Of a stretch of 64,000 nt of DNA, positions 36,345 to 47,606 are shown piece after piece. Both the position numbers and the translations under genes were made by a program. Source of the DNA: Varanus komodoensis. Its lineage: Eukaryota > Chordata > Lepidosauria > Squamata > Varanidae. Position 1 is the stretch's first letter; each line of letters opens with the position of its first letter. The stretch spans positions 55,424,936-55,488,935 of the forward strand of contig NW_025335268.1 in the NCBI RefSeq assembly GCF_004798865.1. The letters are read 5' to 3'. The notes under the pieces are model-generated. The model did no database searches. It worked only from the letters and a program-made list of their open reading frames with translations, and had not been told where the DNA came from.

Positions 36345-36421
36345 TATCTTGGAATCATATAGCATAGCATTATGGAGCAAGACTGCTATGATCAGCATAG
36401 ATGTTTATTGCTTGCGGCTTT

Positions 36422-36455
36422 GAACAATCCAGCAAACTGGATTGCTGGATTGTTC
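36422..36455. repeat. Perfect 14-bp inverted repeat with 6-base loop
   Basis: GAACAATCCAGCAA (36422-36435) and its exact complement TTGCTGGATTGTTC (36442-36455) are separated by 'actgga'. It could form a stable hairpin. No terminator-type T run follows, and this is a eukaryotic context. Confidence 0.9.
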
Positions 36456-36504
36456 ACTGGAACCTTAAATGGCTCTCCCTTGTGTTAGTTATGCTGTTAG
36501 TTAC

Positions 36505-36900
36505 GCTACCGAGGAATCATAGAATAGCAGAGCTCTGGCAGTGAGGAAACTTTTCCTGATATCAAGCCTGAATCTGGGTTTTTGCAGCTTGACTTGATTA
36601 TTCCTATTCTGGGTGAGGAAGGAGAGATCCTGTCCTTCCTCTTTGTGAGAGCCTTTGAGATACTTATAGAGTGCTATCACGTCCCCGCTCAGTCTTCTCT
36701 TCTCAAGGCTGAACATGCCCAGTTCTCTGTCTCTCCTCATAGAGCAATGTTTCTCATGATTTGGAAGTGATACTAATGACATTAATGCATCCTTTTGGGG
36801 GGCTACGTCACATTGTTGGCTCATATTTAGCCTATTGTCCACAATAACTCCAAGGTCTTTTTTTTTCTTTTTCAGTACTGTTGAGCCAAGTATTCCACAT
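36505..36900 (-). mobile_element. CR1 LINE, ORF2 C-terminal relic
   Basis: On the minus strand, 'KDLGVIVDNRLNMSQQC' (about 36860-36800, with a frame change) is followed by 'RRDRELGMFSLEKRRLSGD', 'VIALYKYLKG' and 'KPRFRLDIRKSFLTAR'. This is the order of the C-terminal part of CR1 ORF2 ('LGVxVDxxLNMSQQC ... RELGLFSLEKRRLRGDxI ... RFRLDIRKxFFT'). The segment that normally links the first two blocks is missing. The relic runs directly into 'gaatcatagaatagcagagc', a decayed CR1 3' terminus read in reverse, so the very C-terminus and 3' UTR are deleted as well. Confidence 0.88.
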
Positions 36901-36904
36901 CAGA

Positions 36905-37529
36905 ACTGTTAGGAAGAACTATTTTGCATCTGAATCAGATTAACAGAGTCATCCTTTCCTTAAATTGTACATCTGTTGTTTAGGGTAGGATTGCTTTTAA
37001 ATATGTTGGGTTAGCAGAACAAACTGCTGCACTGCTATGAATATGTGTGTCTAGAATTTAAGATTCAGTCTGTGCAAGCTGATGAAGGTGTGTTGAATTC
37101 AATGGGATTTACTTCCAGGTAGGTAGATAAAATATTGCAGCCTTAACATTGTAACCTTAACATTCTAGCCTTAATCACTCTGGCTAGATAATGCCTTTTG
37201 ATTTTAGCCTTAGTTAGTATCTATTTAAAAAAATAAACATTGGCCTTTGATCTCACAGTAGAAATTACATGGAAGCTAACAAAATCTTATGCTGCAATAA
37301 GATTAACCTTACACTTATCTATCCTATGACTTTGTCACTGATTGAGTCTTTATCGCAACCCTTCCTACAAAAAACTCAGGGGATGTATGCCTCCACCACA
37401 GCCTAATCTTTTCAGCAGCCCTCTGATGTGGATGTAGGGTAAGATAAGAGAAAGTAGCCATCTAAGTTCAACCCATCAGTTTGCACCCATGGAGATCAGA
37501 ACACTCTTCTTTCTGGAGTTAAGTCCAAA
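36905..37529. other. No gene recognised
   Basis: Contains a family-2 small repeat at 37085-37145 ('ttcaatgggatttacttcca'). Confidence 0.5.
37085..37145. mobile_element. Small palindromic repeat, family 2
   Basis: 'gttgaattcaatgggattta', 'cttccaggtaggtag' and 'attgcagcctta' match the 30425 copy. Confidence 0.65.
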
Positions 37530-37650
37530 CATTCTAGCCCAGCCTTCCCTAACTGGCTGGCAAATTTCCTAGAAGGCTTCCTAGCTGGGGTTGATGGGAT
37601 GGGATTTTTAGTCCAACTCAGCTGGAAGTCAACAGGGTGGGGAAGGTGAC
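37530..37650. mobile_element. Palindromic MITE, family 1 (decayed)
   Basis: 'agcccagccttccctaactg' at the left pairs with 'gggtggggaaggtg' at the right, and 'ggggttgatgggatggga' corresponds to the inner arm. Confidence 0.72.
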
Positions 37651-37654
37651 AACA

Positions 37655-40649
37655 TGCTGACTCTTCTGTAAGTCTGATGCTTGCACTCCAGCTGACTGAT
37701 AAGCTATCCTTGTAAAATTCATGTGTGACATTCCTGCCTGATGAGTTGTGGTGGTACAAGCTTGAAAGCCACCTCTGAGATGAGGATCTAGAACCAACAG
37801 ATGGGTTTCATGTTGACCCATCAGTCATGCACATTCTTCTGTGCTCGGATCAGCCCAAGGAAGGGAATTCTGGAGGATGAGCAATAAAGCAACAACATGG
37901 AATGATTGTGTTTGCAAGATCCATTAGGTAATTTTGCTAACTATTGACCACTGAACAATTCACACTCCCCGTTCTTTTGAAAGGGCAAAACAAAATCTTG
38001 TTCAAACATGAGAACAGGCAGTATATTCTGACTAATTTCTTGCAATTTCACCTCTTGCAGGAATAGGCTAGCTTTCACAATTAAGTAGGATAACAATGAT
38101 GATTCATTGCGGATACATGTTTTACACCATGAAGAAGTTACCTAATACTTTAATTCTATTGAACAGGTATGAGCAATGAAAACAAAAGGTTAAAAACAAA
38201 AACAAAACACCCGGTATAATGCTTTAAAATATTGGGATTTACCGGACCAGCCATTAGGCAGCAAATGCTGCGCATGTGTGAATGTGCTGGGGAGCAAGAG
38301 AAAGTTGCTGGGGACAGAGCTGTATGTGCCACATGGTCGGCCACCCTGCTGCCTCCAGGGGGTAGCGGGGTGGAATCCTTGTCATCAGTATTCAAATGCT
38401 GGTCTGGCTGGGTCCTGTCCATGGAATGGGGTTGTGCTGGCACATGCCACTTCTCTGCTCCAAGCAGCAAGATGCAGGAATGGGCTGGAACAGTTCCTTT
38501 ACGTAGGCTATGCCCACCCTGCTAGCTGCCTCAGCCTTGGGGAGCGTAAATGTTTTTCTTCTTCTGCACGTTGACTTTGACTCAGAGTTTTGAAACAAAT
38601 ATCCGAGAGGAAGATCCACGGTAGGAAGGGAGATTTGGGGTGTTTTCTTTTAGGTGGTGCTGCAGGGAAAGCAACAACAATAGAGATGTGACGTATTCAT
38701 AAAATTGGGAACGATACAGAGAGGATGAACTGAGAGGGATTTTTTTTCTACACATAAAATCTTAGGAGTCACCAGTGAAATTGTGTAGCAGTAGGTTTAG
38801 GGAAAAGTAAAGAAAGCATTTATTTCTGGAATTAATTTAAAACTTGAGGTAGGGCTATGTTCACTTAGTTTTTGTTTTGGTGGAGGAGGAGGTTCATGGA
38901 TTAGGGAGCAGTCTGAAAGCCAACCAAGGGCAAGCTGGACAGCTCTGGGATGCATTGCGAGTGTCATTCTGCAAGTGAAGAGGGAAGCAGTCACTCCACT
39001 GGAGCCAACCAGTTATGCTGGGGAAAGGCTCTGTGGCTATGAATGTCCTGCCAGTCGTGTTTCGGAGGTGGGTGTTTGGGAAATGGATGGCCAAGGCTCT
39101 GCAGGATCCAAAGCTCAGTCATCATTCCAATGCGCTTCCAAAATGAGCCCGCAGCTATTCCAGCTGTGCACCAGGTACAGCTGTGTACCTCCCAGTTCCT
39201 CACAATGCGGGGAGGCAGAGAAGAAAGTCTGAAGCAAAAGAAGAAAGGCCCTACCTGTTCATCCACCTCCACTGACTATAGCAAGCTGGCAAGGCCCAGA
39301 AGTGGCAGTAGCTCAACCATGGAATGTCTCTCTTAACCCCACCCTTGATTTTTCTGTTAGGCAAATTTATACAGTGAAGGCTTATCAATAGCTGTAAGCC
39401 TGGATAGCTAAATAAAATCTCCATAGTCAAACATCTGAGTATGGTTATCACCATTATATGCTCTCTGTGCTCCACCTTCTATTGGATAGAATGCAGAGCA
39501 ATATGGAACTTCAGTCTGTTCCATCCAAGGATACATGTTTCTATCATGAAAATAATTTAATTTAATTTAATATTGTTGGCACTTAAATTCATTTCTTCTA
39601 ACCCACTTGGTCATGTGGATTCTTGGAGTGTGGTTATCATGGCCACTATTTCACTCAGATACATAAGTATGCATTGAATACAAGGGAACACTTTATAAAA
39701 GCATCTAGGAGTGTCAGCTATTCTCTACAAATAAGTCTGGAGAAGGGATATAAGGGGCCAGACAGCTCAATAAGCTGAAGCAACAGTGAAGACTTGATCC
39801 GGTTGTCACATCATTTTGACTAGAATGGTGACTAACCAGGAAGAGGTAAAAAACAGAAAACGGAGCGGTGAATATCATTCCATCTTAATCAGTTGATAGG
39901 CATGAGTGAATCATCAATACATAACTGCACATTCTAGGGAAAAAGGCTGGCCATCCAAACTAGATGCAACTATGAGAATCCTTTAATCTAAATGTTCTCA
40001 GAGGCTTTTCTGACAGTGTTGAAATGTTTGTTGGTGTTGAAGTGTATGATGTAATGCCATCATATGGATCATACCTATTAACATTTAAAACAACCCCCAA
40101 AAATACCTCCTTTTCAGTGAATGGAACCTGGGAATGATATTTGATGTAATCACTGTCCTTATTCCTTCTGCGTAAAGTCATGTTCCAAAATGATGCCGGA
40201 ATAGATCACTTCTGCTTCCAACAAGTTTATCTTCAAAACAGGGCTGTGTCTGTAACGAACACGCCTGGCTGAGCATTCAGAAAGTGACCGGGTATTTGCT
40301 GATGAGCCACAGTATTGCTGCAGTGAATAGGGTGTGACAAATAGCTCATGCCTGGGTTCCATTTTTAAATCTTGTGACCTGTGGTTATTGGCCTCCAAAG
40401 AACATCCCTAACTCCTGTAATCTCCTTTAATACATATCAGCAATTTTCTTAATGCATATATAGACACTTGACCTTACTACATATAGAGACATTGGCTTAA
40501 TTGCCATGGCTCCTCCCAAGGAACCATGGAGATGAGAACGTTCAGAACCCTGTTGAGATTTCCCTGTTGCAGAGCTTTAGCATCTTCAGACTTAGACTCC
40601 CCAGAGATCCTTAAAGAGAACACAAATGAAGTGACAGTGCAGGGATAAG
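37655..40649. other. No gene recognised
   Basis: Overlapping frames of 90-104 codons at 38156-38574 and 38975-39336 lack domains and occur on both strands. No repeat family identified. Confidence 0.5.
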
Positions 40650-40780
40650 TGGCCTGCTGTCCTCCATGTATTTTGGTCTATAACTCCCACCAGCCTCTAC
40701 TAGCATGACCAACAGTCAAGGATCATGGGTGATGTTGCCCCAGACTTCAAGAGCACAGCAGATGGCCTATCCCTGTGGAG
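40650..40780. mobile_element. Palindromic MITE, family 1 (decayed)
   Basis: 'tttggtctataactcccacc', 'accaacagtcaaggatcatg' and 'ggtgatgttgccccagac' follow the family-1 order. The terminal arms are worn. Confidence 0.62.
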
Positions 40781-40784
40781 ACGA

Positions 40785-42328
40785 AGGATGCCCAGTCCTT
40801 GGCCAAGGGGGTGACTATAGTTTTCTGTACTTTCATTGAGACAGGAGGCCCCTTGGCCTGTTGTTTCTATCAGCTCTCTCTAGTGCTTGCCTTGCCCAGC
40901 CACCTCTGCCTGCTTTAGCCAAAAGGAATACAATTGGTACAACTCAACAGCCATCACTGATTGGTTTACAACAATCATACTGGGTTTTTTTTTTCTCATG
41001 TAAGTTGATGTTTTGCTTTCTCAAATGGATCTAAGGGATATGTTTTAGTGGTCAATCTTTCATGTATTCTCTCACCAAAGCACTTTTGCAAACATCTCTG
41101 TCTTTCAGATACAGAAACAGGGCTGACTTGGCCGTTGACTGCAGCAGCAGTTTTGGGAGCAGGTAGAAATTTTGGGGTAGAATACAGGCAGGCTCAGGGA
41201 GATAAGATGGTGCGAAGAAAGGGATAATTATTTATGACACGTTTCTCTTGCATTATTCCCAATGAATTCATGCTTGCACTACCCCATCCTGGTCCTCAGT
41301 GTCATAACCCCACAGCCCATGCCATGGGTCAGTCAGGATCAGGCCTCTCAACTGCTGGTACCTGAAACGTGGGTGGGGGGATATGAAAAAGGAAAGAATG
41401 CATTTAATATCACATACAGATTGGCACTCTCCTCTCTCTCTCTTTCTCCCCCTCCCTCCCTCCCTCCTTCCCTCCCATTCTGCATTTATGTAACATTCAC
41501 CAAAGGTTATTTTTAGCTTTCACTTTATGGAAACAAGTTGCCAGGGAGCAGCATGACTGGGTGAGTGTGCAAAACTGAAATCTTTGTTCCCTCGTAAAGA
41601 GGAAAATATGTGTCACATCCCACACATTTGGATGGGGATGGCAGGTGGGGAGAAAGCAGAGGAAAGGTGAAGGGAAGGGTAAACACACTCCCACTGATGC
41701 CAGGATACCTCCTCACTCCTCACTCCAAGTCTACAACTGCTGATCACGGGCTTGGGAAAACCCGTTGTTGCTATGGAAGAAATGGCGATTTTGCAGTTAC
41801 CGAACGTTTATTAAATGGCAACCGTTCCTTTGGGGATTTATGTCATTAGGAGGTTATTCACATTTCCTTCCCCCACCCCAAAGTCTCTTTCCTCTGTCCT
41901 GCAATTACTGAAATCAGTGGAAGCTTTGCTTTTCCTTTCAGCATGGAATTAAAGCCTGAATGTGTAGCCTATATTTACAGCCTGGAGAAATCACTTCATT
42001 AGGCAGCTTTCCCAACCAGGATATGTCCTGTCCTTTCAAGCTCACCATTTAATATGTTTCTCAGTACCTTCCTTGGCTAGTGCAAAGCTTGGCTTTGTGA
42101 TACATTTTGATACCGTCCTTCTCCTACTTCCCCATTTCCCAACCAATTAAAAATTTTCAGTGGAACCCTATGCATATATACTAATAAGTAAGACGCACCA
42201 AGGTCCATGCATAGGAACAATGAAGTAACTGTGTGCAGGATCACCACTTTCAAAGTTTAGTCACTACGTAGTCAGCTATTTCAACATAAACAAATACATA
42301 CATGTCAGGTCCCATCATTGCAGGCTTT
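40785..42328. other. No gene recognised; contains a pyrimidine-rich tract
   Basis: The tract at 41427-41478 is simple CT/CCCT repeat. Flanking sequence is unassigned. Confidence 0.5.
41427..41478. repeat. (CT)n / (CCCT)n pyrimidine tract
   Basis: A run of CTCTCT, then CCCTCCCTCC and variants; low complexity. Confidence 0.9.
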
Positions 42329-42330
42329 TA

Positions 42331-42485
42331 GGAAGATGCTGATGAGATGGATTGACTCCATAAAGGAAGCCACAGCCCTGAACTTAGAAGAGCTAGACAG
42401 GGCTGTTATGGACAAGACATTCTGGGGGGCTTTCATGTATATGGTTGCCTTAAGTTGGAAATGATTTGACAGCATGTAATAACAG
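42331..42485 (+). mobile_element. RTE/BovB-related LINE 3' end
   Basis: The plus strand translates to 'MRWIDSIKEATALNLEELDR' then 'AVMDKTFWGAFMYMVALSWK' and a stop. This is the C-terminal end of an RTE-clade ORF2 of a subfamily different from the BovB copy at 1-590. It ends in 'gacagcatgtaataacag'. Confidence 0.82.
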
Positions 42486-42486
42486 A

Positions 42487-42710
42487 AGAGTGTGCTGAAG
42501 ACTTACTTGTTTTCTCTCATCTTCTACTTGCAGTGCAACATTATGGATTTTTAGCTGTAGTTGTATGATTACCATTACCATTCTTATTATTATCTGTTTC
42601 TAATGTCTCACTGTAGCTGTTCATTGATTTTATCTATTCTGGCTGTTCCATCATTGTTACTGAATTTAGTTGCAGGGAGTTTTATTGTATTGTACTGCCT
42701 TTCCAACATT
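42487..42710 (+). mobile_element. Possible L2 LINE 3' UTR
   Basis: 'gtgctgaagacttacttgtt' resembles the '(L)KTYLFSL' end of L2 ORF2, followed by T-rich, AT-rich sequence of UTR type. Weak support. Confidence 0.35.
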
Positions 42711-42711
42711 T

Positions 42712-45450
42712 TAACAAACAAAAGAATCACTTATTACAAGGCAAATCTACCTTTTTATTATTATTATGTTATTTCATTGATTCATTTTGCAACTCAAAGT
42801 TTGCCGTGGGCATGCAGAGCAAATGAGTACGTTGCCTCCCATGCATTCACCATTTGGGCTTTCCATTGACTTTCATAAACAATCCAGGAACTGGGGTGTT
42901 TGACAGTGTCTGAATCCAAAATACTGGGACAAAGTACCCATAGTTTTAACCTAACCAAAGTTCAAACGCTGGATTGTTTCCAATTGTTTATAGCACCAGA
43001 TGCAATGTGAATTCAGTGACTGCATGGAAACCAGTGCTCTCACTTGTGTTACATGGCCATACAAACCAGGTGATTATCTCTTAAAGTATGAACCACAATG
43101 TCCAGATAAAGCATTGATGTCCTTAATGTAGGTTTAAATGTTGTCCTGTTAACCTTTTATTAACTCTTGGCTACCCAGAGAGCAAGAGTGTTAATGGGTG
43201 GCTTTCAACCAAATCTAATACATAAATAATAAAATAGAGATTAATCAGCTAAAGCTTGCTCCTACTTAATTTCTGTCATTTCTCAGTTCTGAATTGTGCT
43301 TGGGTCTTCAGGTTTTTCTATGCAAGACTGTTAATTGCTGCATCTACTTTTGGTTTTGTCACAGAATTGAGATTCAAGCTCTGCCCAGAAAGGCTTTCCT
43401 TTTCTGCTGCGTAATGTCTAACTCATGCCGCACTGTAGTGACAAAGCAGAAACACACAACTGCAAATACCTTTTATCTCCCTGACAGAAATAATGCCTCA
43501 TTTTTCCTGCCTAAAACAAAATTGGGAAATCACTCTTAAGAAACGAACGTGGAAATGGATGATCACAACATCATATCCGAAGAACCCATAAACAACTGTA
43601 AGGGATCTCAGGGGCACAATAAATACCTCTTGTAGAAAAGCTGTACAATTCTGTACGTGAAGGAACAGTTGTTCTGCGACTGGGGCTTTTAACTGAGCAG
43701 TGCCAGTGCAGCCTTTGACAGCACCAAAACAGTGGGCTTGGTATTCCCGGTGTCCATCTGGCTGATATCACAGCTAATAGGGCCTTTGTTGTATAGAGAA
43801 CATCTCCACCCCACCCTCACCCCCAGTCTGTGCTCTGGTCATCACATCTAAACAGTGGCTTTTGAATGGCAACTGGGAGTGAAGTCTGGGTGTCCCTTTC
43901 CTTTTCCTCCCATATGGCTCACAATGCCTCTCTGCATGTGTCAGTCTGCTTCCAACACAGATGTGGGCAGCTTCAAAAGAGGCAGCAGAGTTTGGCAGAT
44001 GTGTGTTGTAGTTGCTGTGTTGTGAAAGTCCTGTAGAAAAAGCCAGGCAGCAGTGTTTGCACTGTGCTGAGAAATTAAGTGATGCTGCTTGTCATCACAT
44101 CACCGAAAAGGTCCCCCACTTTTAGCATGGCTTGCAGAAAAAGCAGCAAAATAGAGAAGGAAGACAAGGAAATGGCCAACCTAGTGCTGTCTTCTGAAGC
44201 AAAGGAATAAAACACAGCTGTATTGACACAGAACATATGTTTCATTAGCTGAGCTAAACTGAATGTAAATGACCGTGTTTTAAAACATGCACAGCTTTTC
44301 TTTCTGCTGCCTCGTACTGTCTGGTCTTCACTGTCCACTAAAGCAGGATGAAAAGAAATGAGCGGAGTGGAGAAATCCTTTTAAGATTCTGAATGAGGTC
44401 ACATAGAACTTGTTGTGTCTCGTTCCACCTTAGGTGGCGCTCATCCTTAGGCAGGTACTGGTTACCTGTGTCTTTGTTCTTCACAATACTTAGGGTACTG
44501 AAGGTACTAAAAGTTAAATATGTTAAGTACAGCAGCCCTAAGGACATGTATGGTTCTCTACCAGCAGTGGGCCTATTGGAAAAACATGGGGCAAAAGCAC
44601 AGGGTTCTATCAAATGCCATTTTTATCCTTGGGCAAGTGCCAAATTCAACATGAAAGCTTCAGTACAAGCTGTTTCACGAGGCATTGCACAGCTTACTGC
44701 AAGTGTATCAGCTGGGTGTTATTTGTACTAGTTTGATGGTCGTTCTGTGAGTGCTTGTGCAACTGGTGGCAGTACAATGCCAACACTTGTACTAACATCA
44801 GGTGTAAACCATGATGCGCTACTGCCCCTGGCAAATTCAGCCTAACAATAATCAGCAGCAACAGATCCAGAAATATCCAAAACATGGAAAGGCTTTCAAT
44901 ACCTGCTGTCTGTGTCTCACCAGGGGCTGTTGCAAATGGTAACTCAGGAAAATGGGAGAGGTAGCTATGAACAAAGGGCAGCAGGGCACCATTCCATCTT
45001 CTGGGCACATCATCATCTACAACATACAGCTCAAGGAAGATTGGTAAGAAGGGCACTAATGCAGAGTCCTGTCTTGTGGGCTGCATAAAGAGACCATATG
45101 GAGCTTTGAAGTCCCACAGACAAATGCATGGGTGCTGCAGTTGCTCTATCAGGTGTTTCCAAACAACATTGACCTGCCTTATTCACAGAATTTAGCAGGA
45201 GGTCCAAACATTGCCATCTCCCAATATTAAGCCTCTTAAGTTTTCTCAAAGCTTCTTCTTACTCCAGAAAACCCACTAAGGGGGGAGATGGGAGACAGAA
45301 CCCCCATACACTGAATCTCCCCTGAGTAGTAGCTTTAGAAAATCTCAGTCTGGAAGCCCTCCACTCTAGTGGCTGAATGGGGATTTGAGCTTGAGTTAAT
45401 ATTCTTAGTCTGATACATCAGTTACACTATCTATGTATATCTCTCTCAAT
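42712..45450. other. No gene recognised
   Basis: A 130-codon minus frame (44694-45086) overlaps a 72-codon one. Neither has a known domain. No repeat family identified. Confidence 0.5.
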
Positions 45451-45454
45451 CAAT

Positions 45455-45815
45455 CTCTATTTCTGTGCTGGACCATAATATGAAGGTTCTCTGGGCAGCT
45501 TACAAATGCTGAAAACAGCATGTAAACATAATCAATAAAAAAAATAAAAAATAAAATTAGTAAAATAGTAATCATCTCACAAAAAGTTATGAAAACAGAG
45601 AATGGCACAATACAAGCACTAAAATAACAGACAATAAATAATCAATAGCAAAAATATAAATTAAATTAATCAAAAGCTTGTTTGAACAAAAAGGTTTGGC
45701 TGGCGTCAAGAAATCAGAGTCAGTGCCAGGTATTTGTCTCTTTGAAGCAAATTCCAAGGTCTGAGTGTCACAGCAGAAAATGCCCCCCTCCTAGCCCTTT
45801 CTCTCTTCATCTCAT
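45455..45815 (-). mobile_element. L2-clade LINE, 3' end (older copy)
   Basis: The reverse complement has 'ccaaacctttttgttcaaac' (coding 'QTFLFKQAF'), a long AT-rich UTR, then 'gtaagctgcccagagaacct', the L2 3' motif. It is related to, but more diverged than, the elements at 1858 and 61315. It abuts the satellite block that follows. Confidence 0.72.
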
Positions 45816-45823
45816 TGGAGTAT

Positions 45824-46876
45824 GAGGATTTTTAAATCAGAACGATGCATGAGTTAGCGGGCTCTGTTTTAAGGTTAGGGTGGAAATTCAGGATATGGTT
45901 GGGGTTCAGAAAACTAAGCTGCTCCCAAAGTTTCTGAGGGCAGGAACACGTTCGGAATGGCGAGATACAATGAGCTGGGTTGAAAAATCTCCAGAAAATG
46001 AGAATTTTAGAAATCGGCACGATGCATGTGTAATTGGACCCTATTTTAGGGTTAGGGTGTCAATCAAGGGAAGAGTTATGGTTCGAAAAACTAAGGTGCT
46101 TCTAATGTTTTTGAAGTCTGGAACGGGGATACCAAGATACAATTAGCTGGGCTGAAAAAACTCCAAAAAATGAGGATTTTAGAAATTGGTATGATGCATG
46201 GATAATTGGGCCCGATTCGGGGTAAGGGTGGAAATTCAGGGTAGGGTTAGGGTTCGGAAAACTAAGGTGCTCCTGATGTTTCTGAGGGCTGGAATGCAAT
46301 TGGAATGGCGAAATACAATGAGCTGGGCTGAAACACTTCTGGAATACGAGAATTTTGAAATTGGTACGATGCATGGGTAAATGGGACCTATTGTATGGTT
46401 TGGGGGTAAATCAAGGGTAGGGTTAGGTTATGGAAAACAAAAGTGCTCCTAAGGATTCTGACGGCTAGAACATGATTGACATGGTGAAATACAATGAGCT
46501 GGGCTCAAAAAACTCTGGAAAATGAAGGTTTTAGAAATCGGTATGATACATGGGTAATTGGGCCCTATAGTAGGGTTAGGGTGGAAATCAAGGGTAGGGT
46601 TAAGGTTCGGAAAACTAAGGTGCACCTGAACTTTCTGAGGGCTCCAACACATTCAGAATGGCAAGATACAATGAGCTGGGCTAATAAACCACAGGGATAA
46701 TGGGATTTTGAAATTGATACAATGCATGGGTAATTGGGCCCTATTTTAGAGTTAGGATGGAAATGCAGGGGAGGATTGGGGTTTGGAAAACGATGGTGCT
46801 CCTGATATTTCTGAGGTCACAAATGCAATAGTAATTATGAGATACAATGAGTTAGGTGGAAAACCCCCAGAAAATG
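45824..46876 (+). repeat. Satellite-like tandem array, six plus-strand units of about 177 bp
   Basis: The anchor 'ctaag' (in 'aaaactaaggtgctcc') or its equivalent occurs at 45914, 46091, 46262, 46438, 46615 and 46791, giving spacings of 177, 171, 176, 177 and 176. Each unit has the order 'gggttagggtggaaat', 'gggtagggttagggttcgg', 'aaaactaaggtgctcctga', 'gatacaatgagctgggct', 'gaggattttagaaat', 'gatgcatgggtaattgggcc'. Most units carry telomere-like TTAGGG pieces. Starting from 'gaggatttt' the array holds almost exactly six units and stops at the same phase. I do not recognise the family. Confidence 0.95.
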
Positions 46877-47568
46877 TGGATTTCCACCCTACCCCTAAAA
46901 TATGGCTCACTATCCCATGTGTAGTACCGATTTCTACAATACAAATTTTGTATTTGTGTTTTTCCTTCCCAGCTCATTGTATCTCGGCATTCTGAACACA
47001 TTCCTCAGAAACATCAGGAGCACCTTAGCTTCCTGAACCCTAACCTTACCCTGGATTTCCACACTAACCGTAAAATAGGGCACAACTACACATGCATCAT
47101 ACCAATTTCTAAAATCCTCATTTTCCTGAGGTGTTACAGCTCAGCTCATTGATTCTTGTGATTTCAATTGCATTTCCGACCTCAGAAACATCAAGAGCAC
47201 CTTAGTTTTCTGATCTATAACCCTACCCTGGATTTCCACCGTAACCCTAAAGTATGGCCCACTATCCCATCCATTGTACCAATTTCTAAAATACATATTT
47301 TGTGGGGATTTTCCTTTCCAGCTCATTGTGTCTCGGCATTCCGAATGCATTCCAGCCCTCAGAAACATCAGGAGCACCTTAGTTTTCTGAACCCTAACCC
47401 TACCCTGGATTTCCACCCTAACCCTAAATAGGGCCGAAGTACACATGCATTGTACCGATTTCTAAAATCCTCATTCTGCAGAGTTTTTTCAGGCCATCTC
47501 ATTGTATCTCACCACCCCAAACATGTTCCAGCCCTCAGAAACTTCAGGAGCATGTTGGTTTTCTGAAC
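46877..47568 (-). repeat. Same satellite family, about four inverted units
   Basis: The sequence switches to the reverse complement at about 46876, without a spacer. The reverse anchor 'caccttag' ends at 47028, 47205 and 47382, and a variant at 47558: spacings 177, 177 and 176. The complement 'accctaaccctaccctgg' is clear in the third unit. With 45824-46876 this makes a very large, imperfect fold-back structure with roughly 690-bp arms. Confidence 0.94.
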
Positions 47569-47606
47569 CCAGTGTTATGAGTCCTTTGCAGAGCCACATG
47601 TAAAGT
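47569..47606 (+). repeat. Left copy of a 38-bp direct repeat
   Basis: It begins directly at the edge of the satellite block and matches 48769-48806 at 36 of 38 positions ('ccagtgttatgagtcct...gtaaagt'). Confidence 0.88.

Noticed and set aside
45824-47568. CRISPR-like or bacterial repeat array
   Set aside because: Units are contiguous 177-bp repeats without unique spacers, and the setting is vertebrate.
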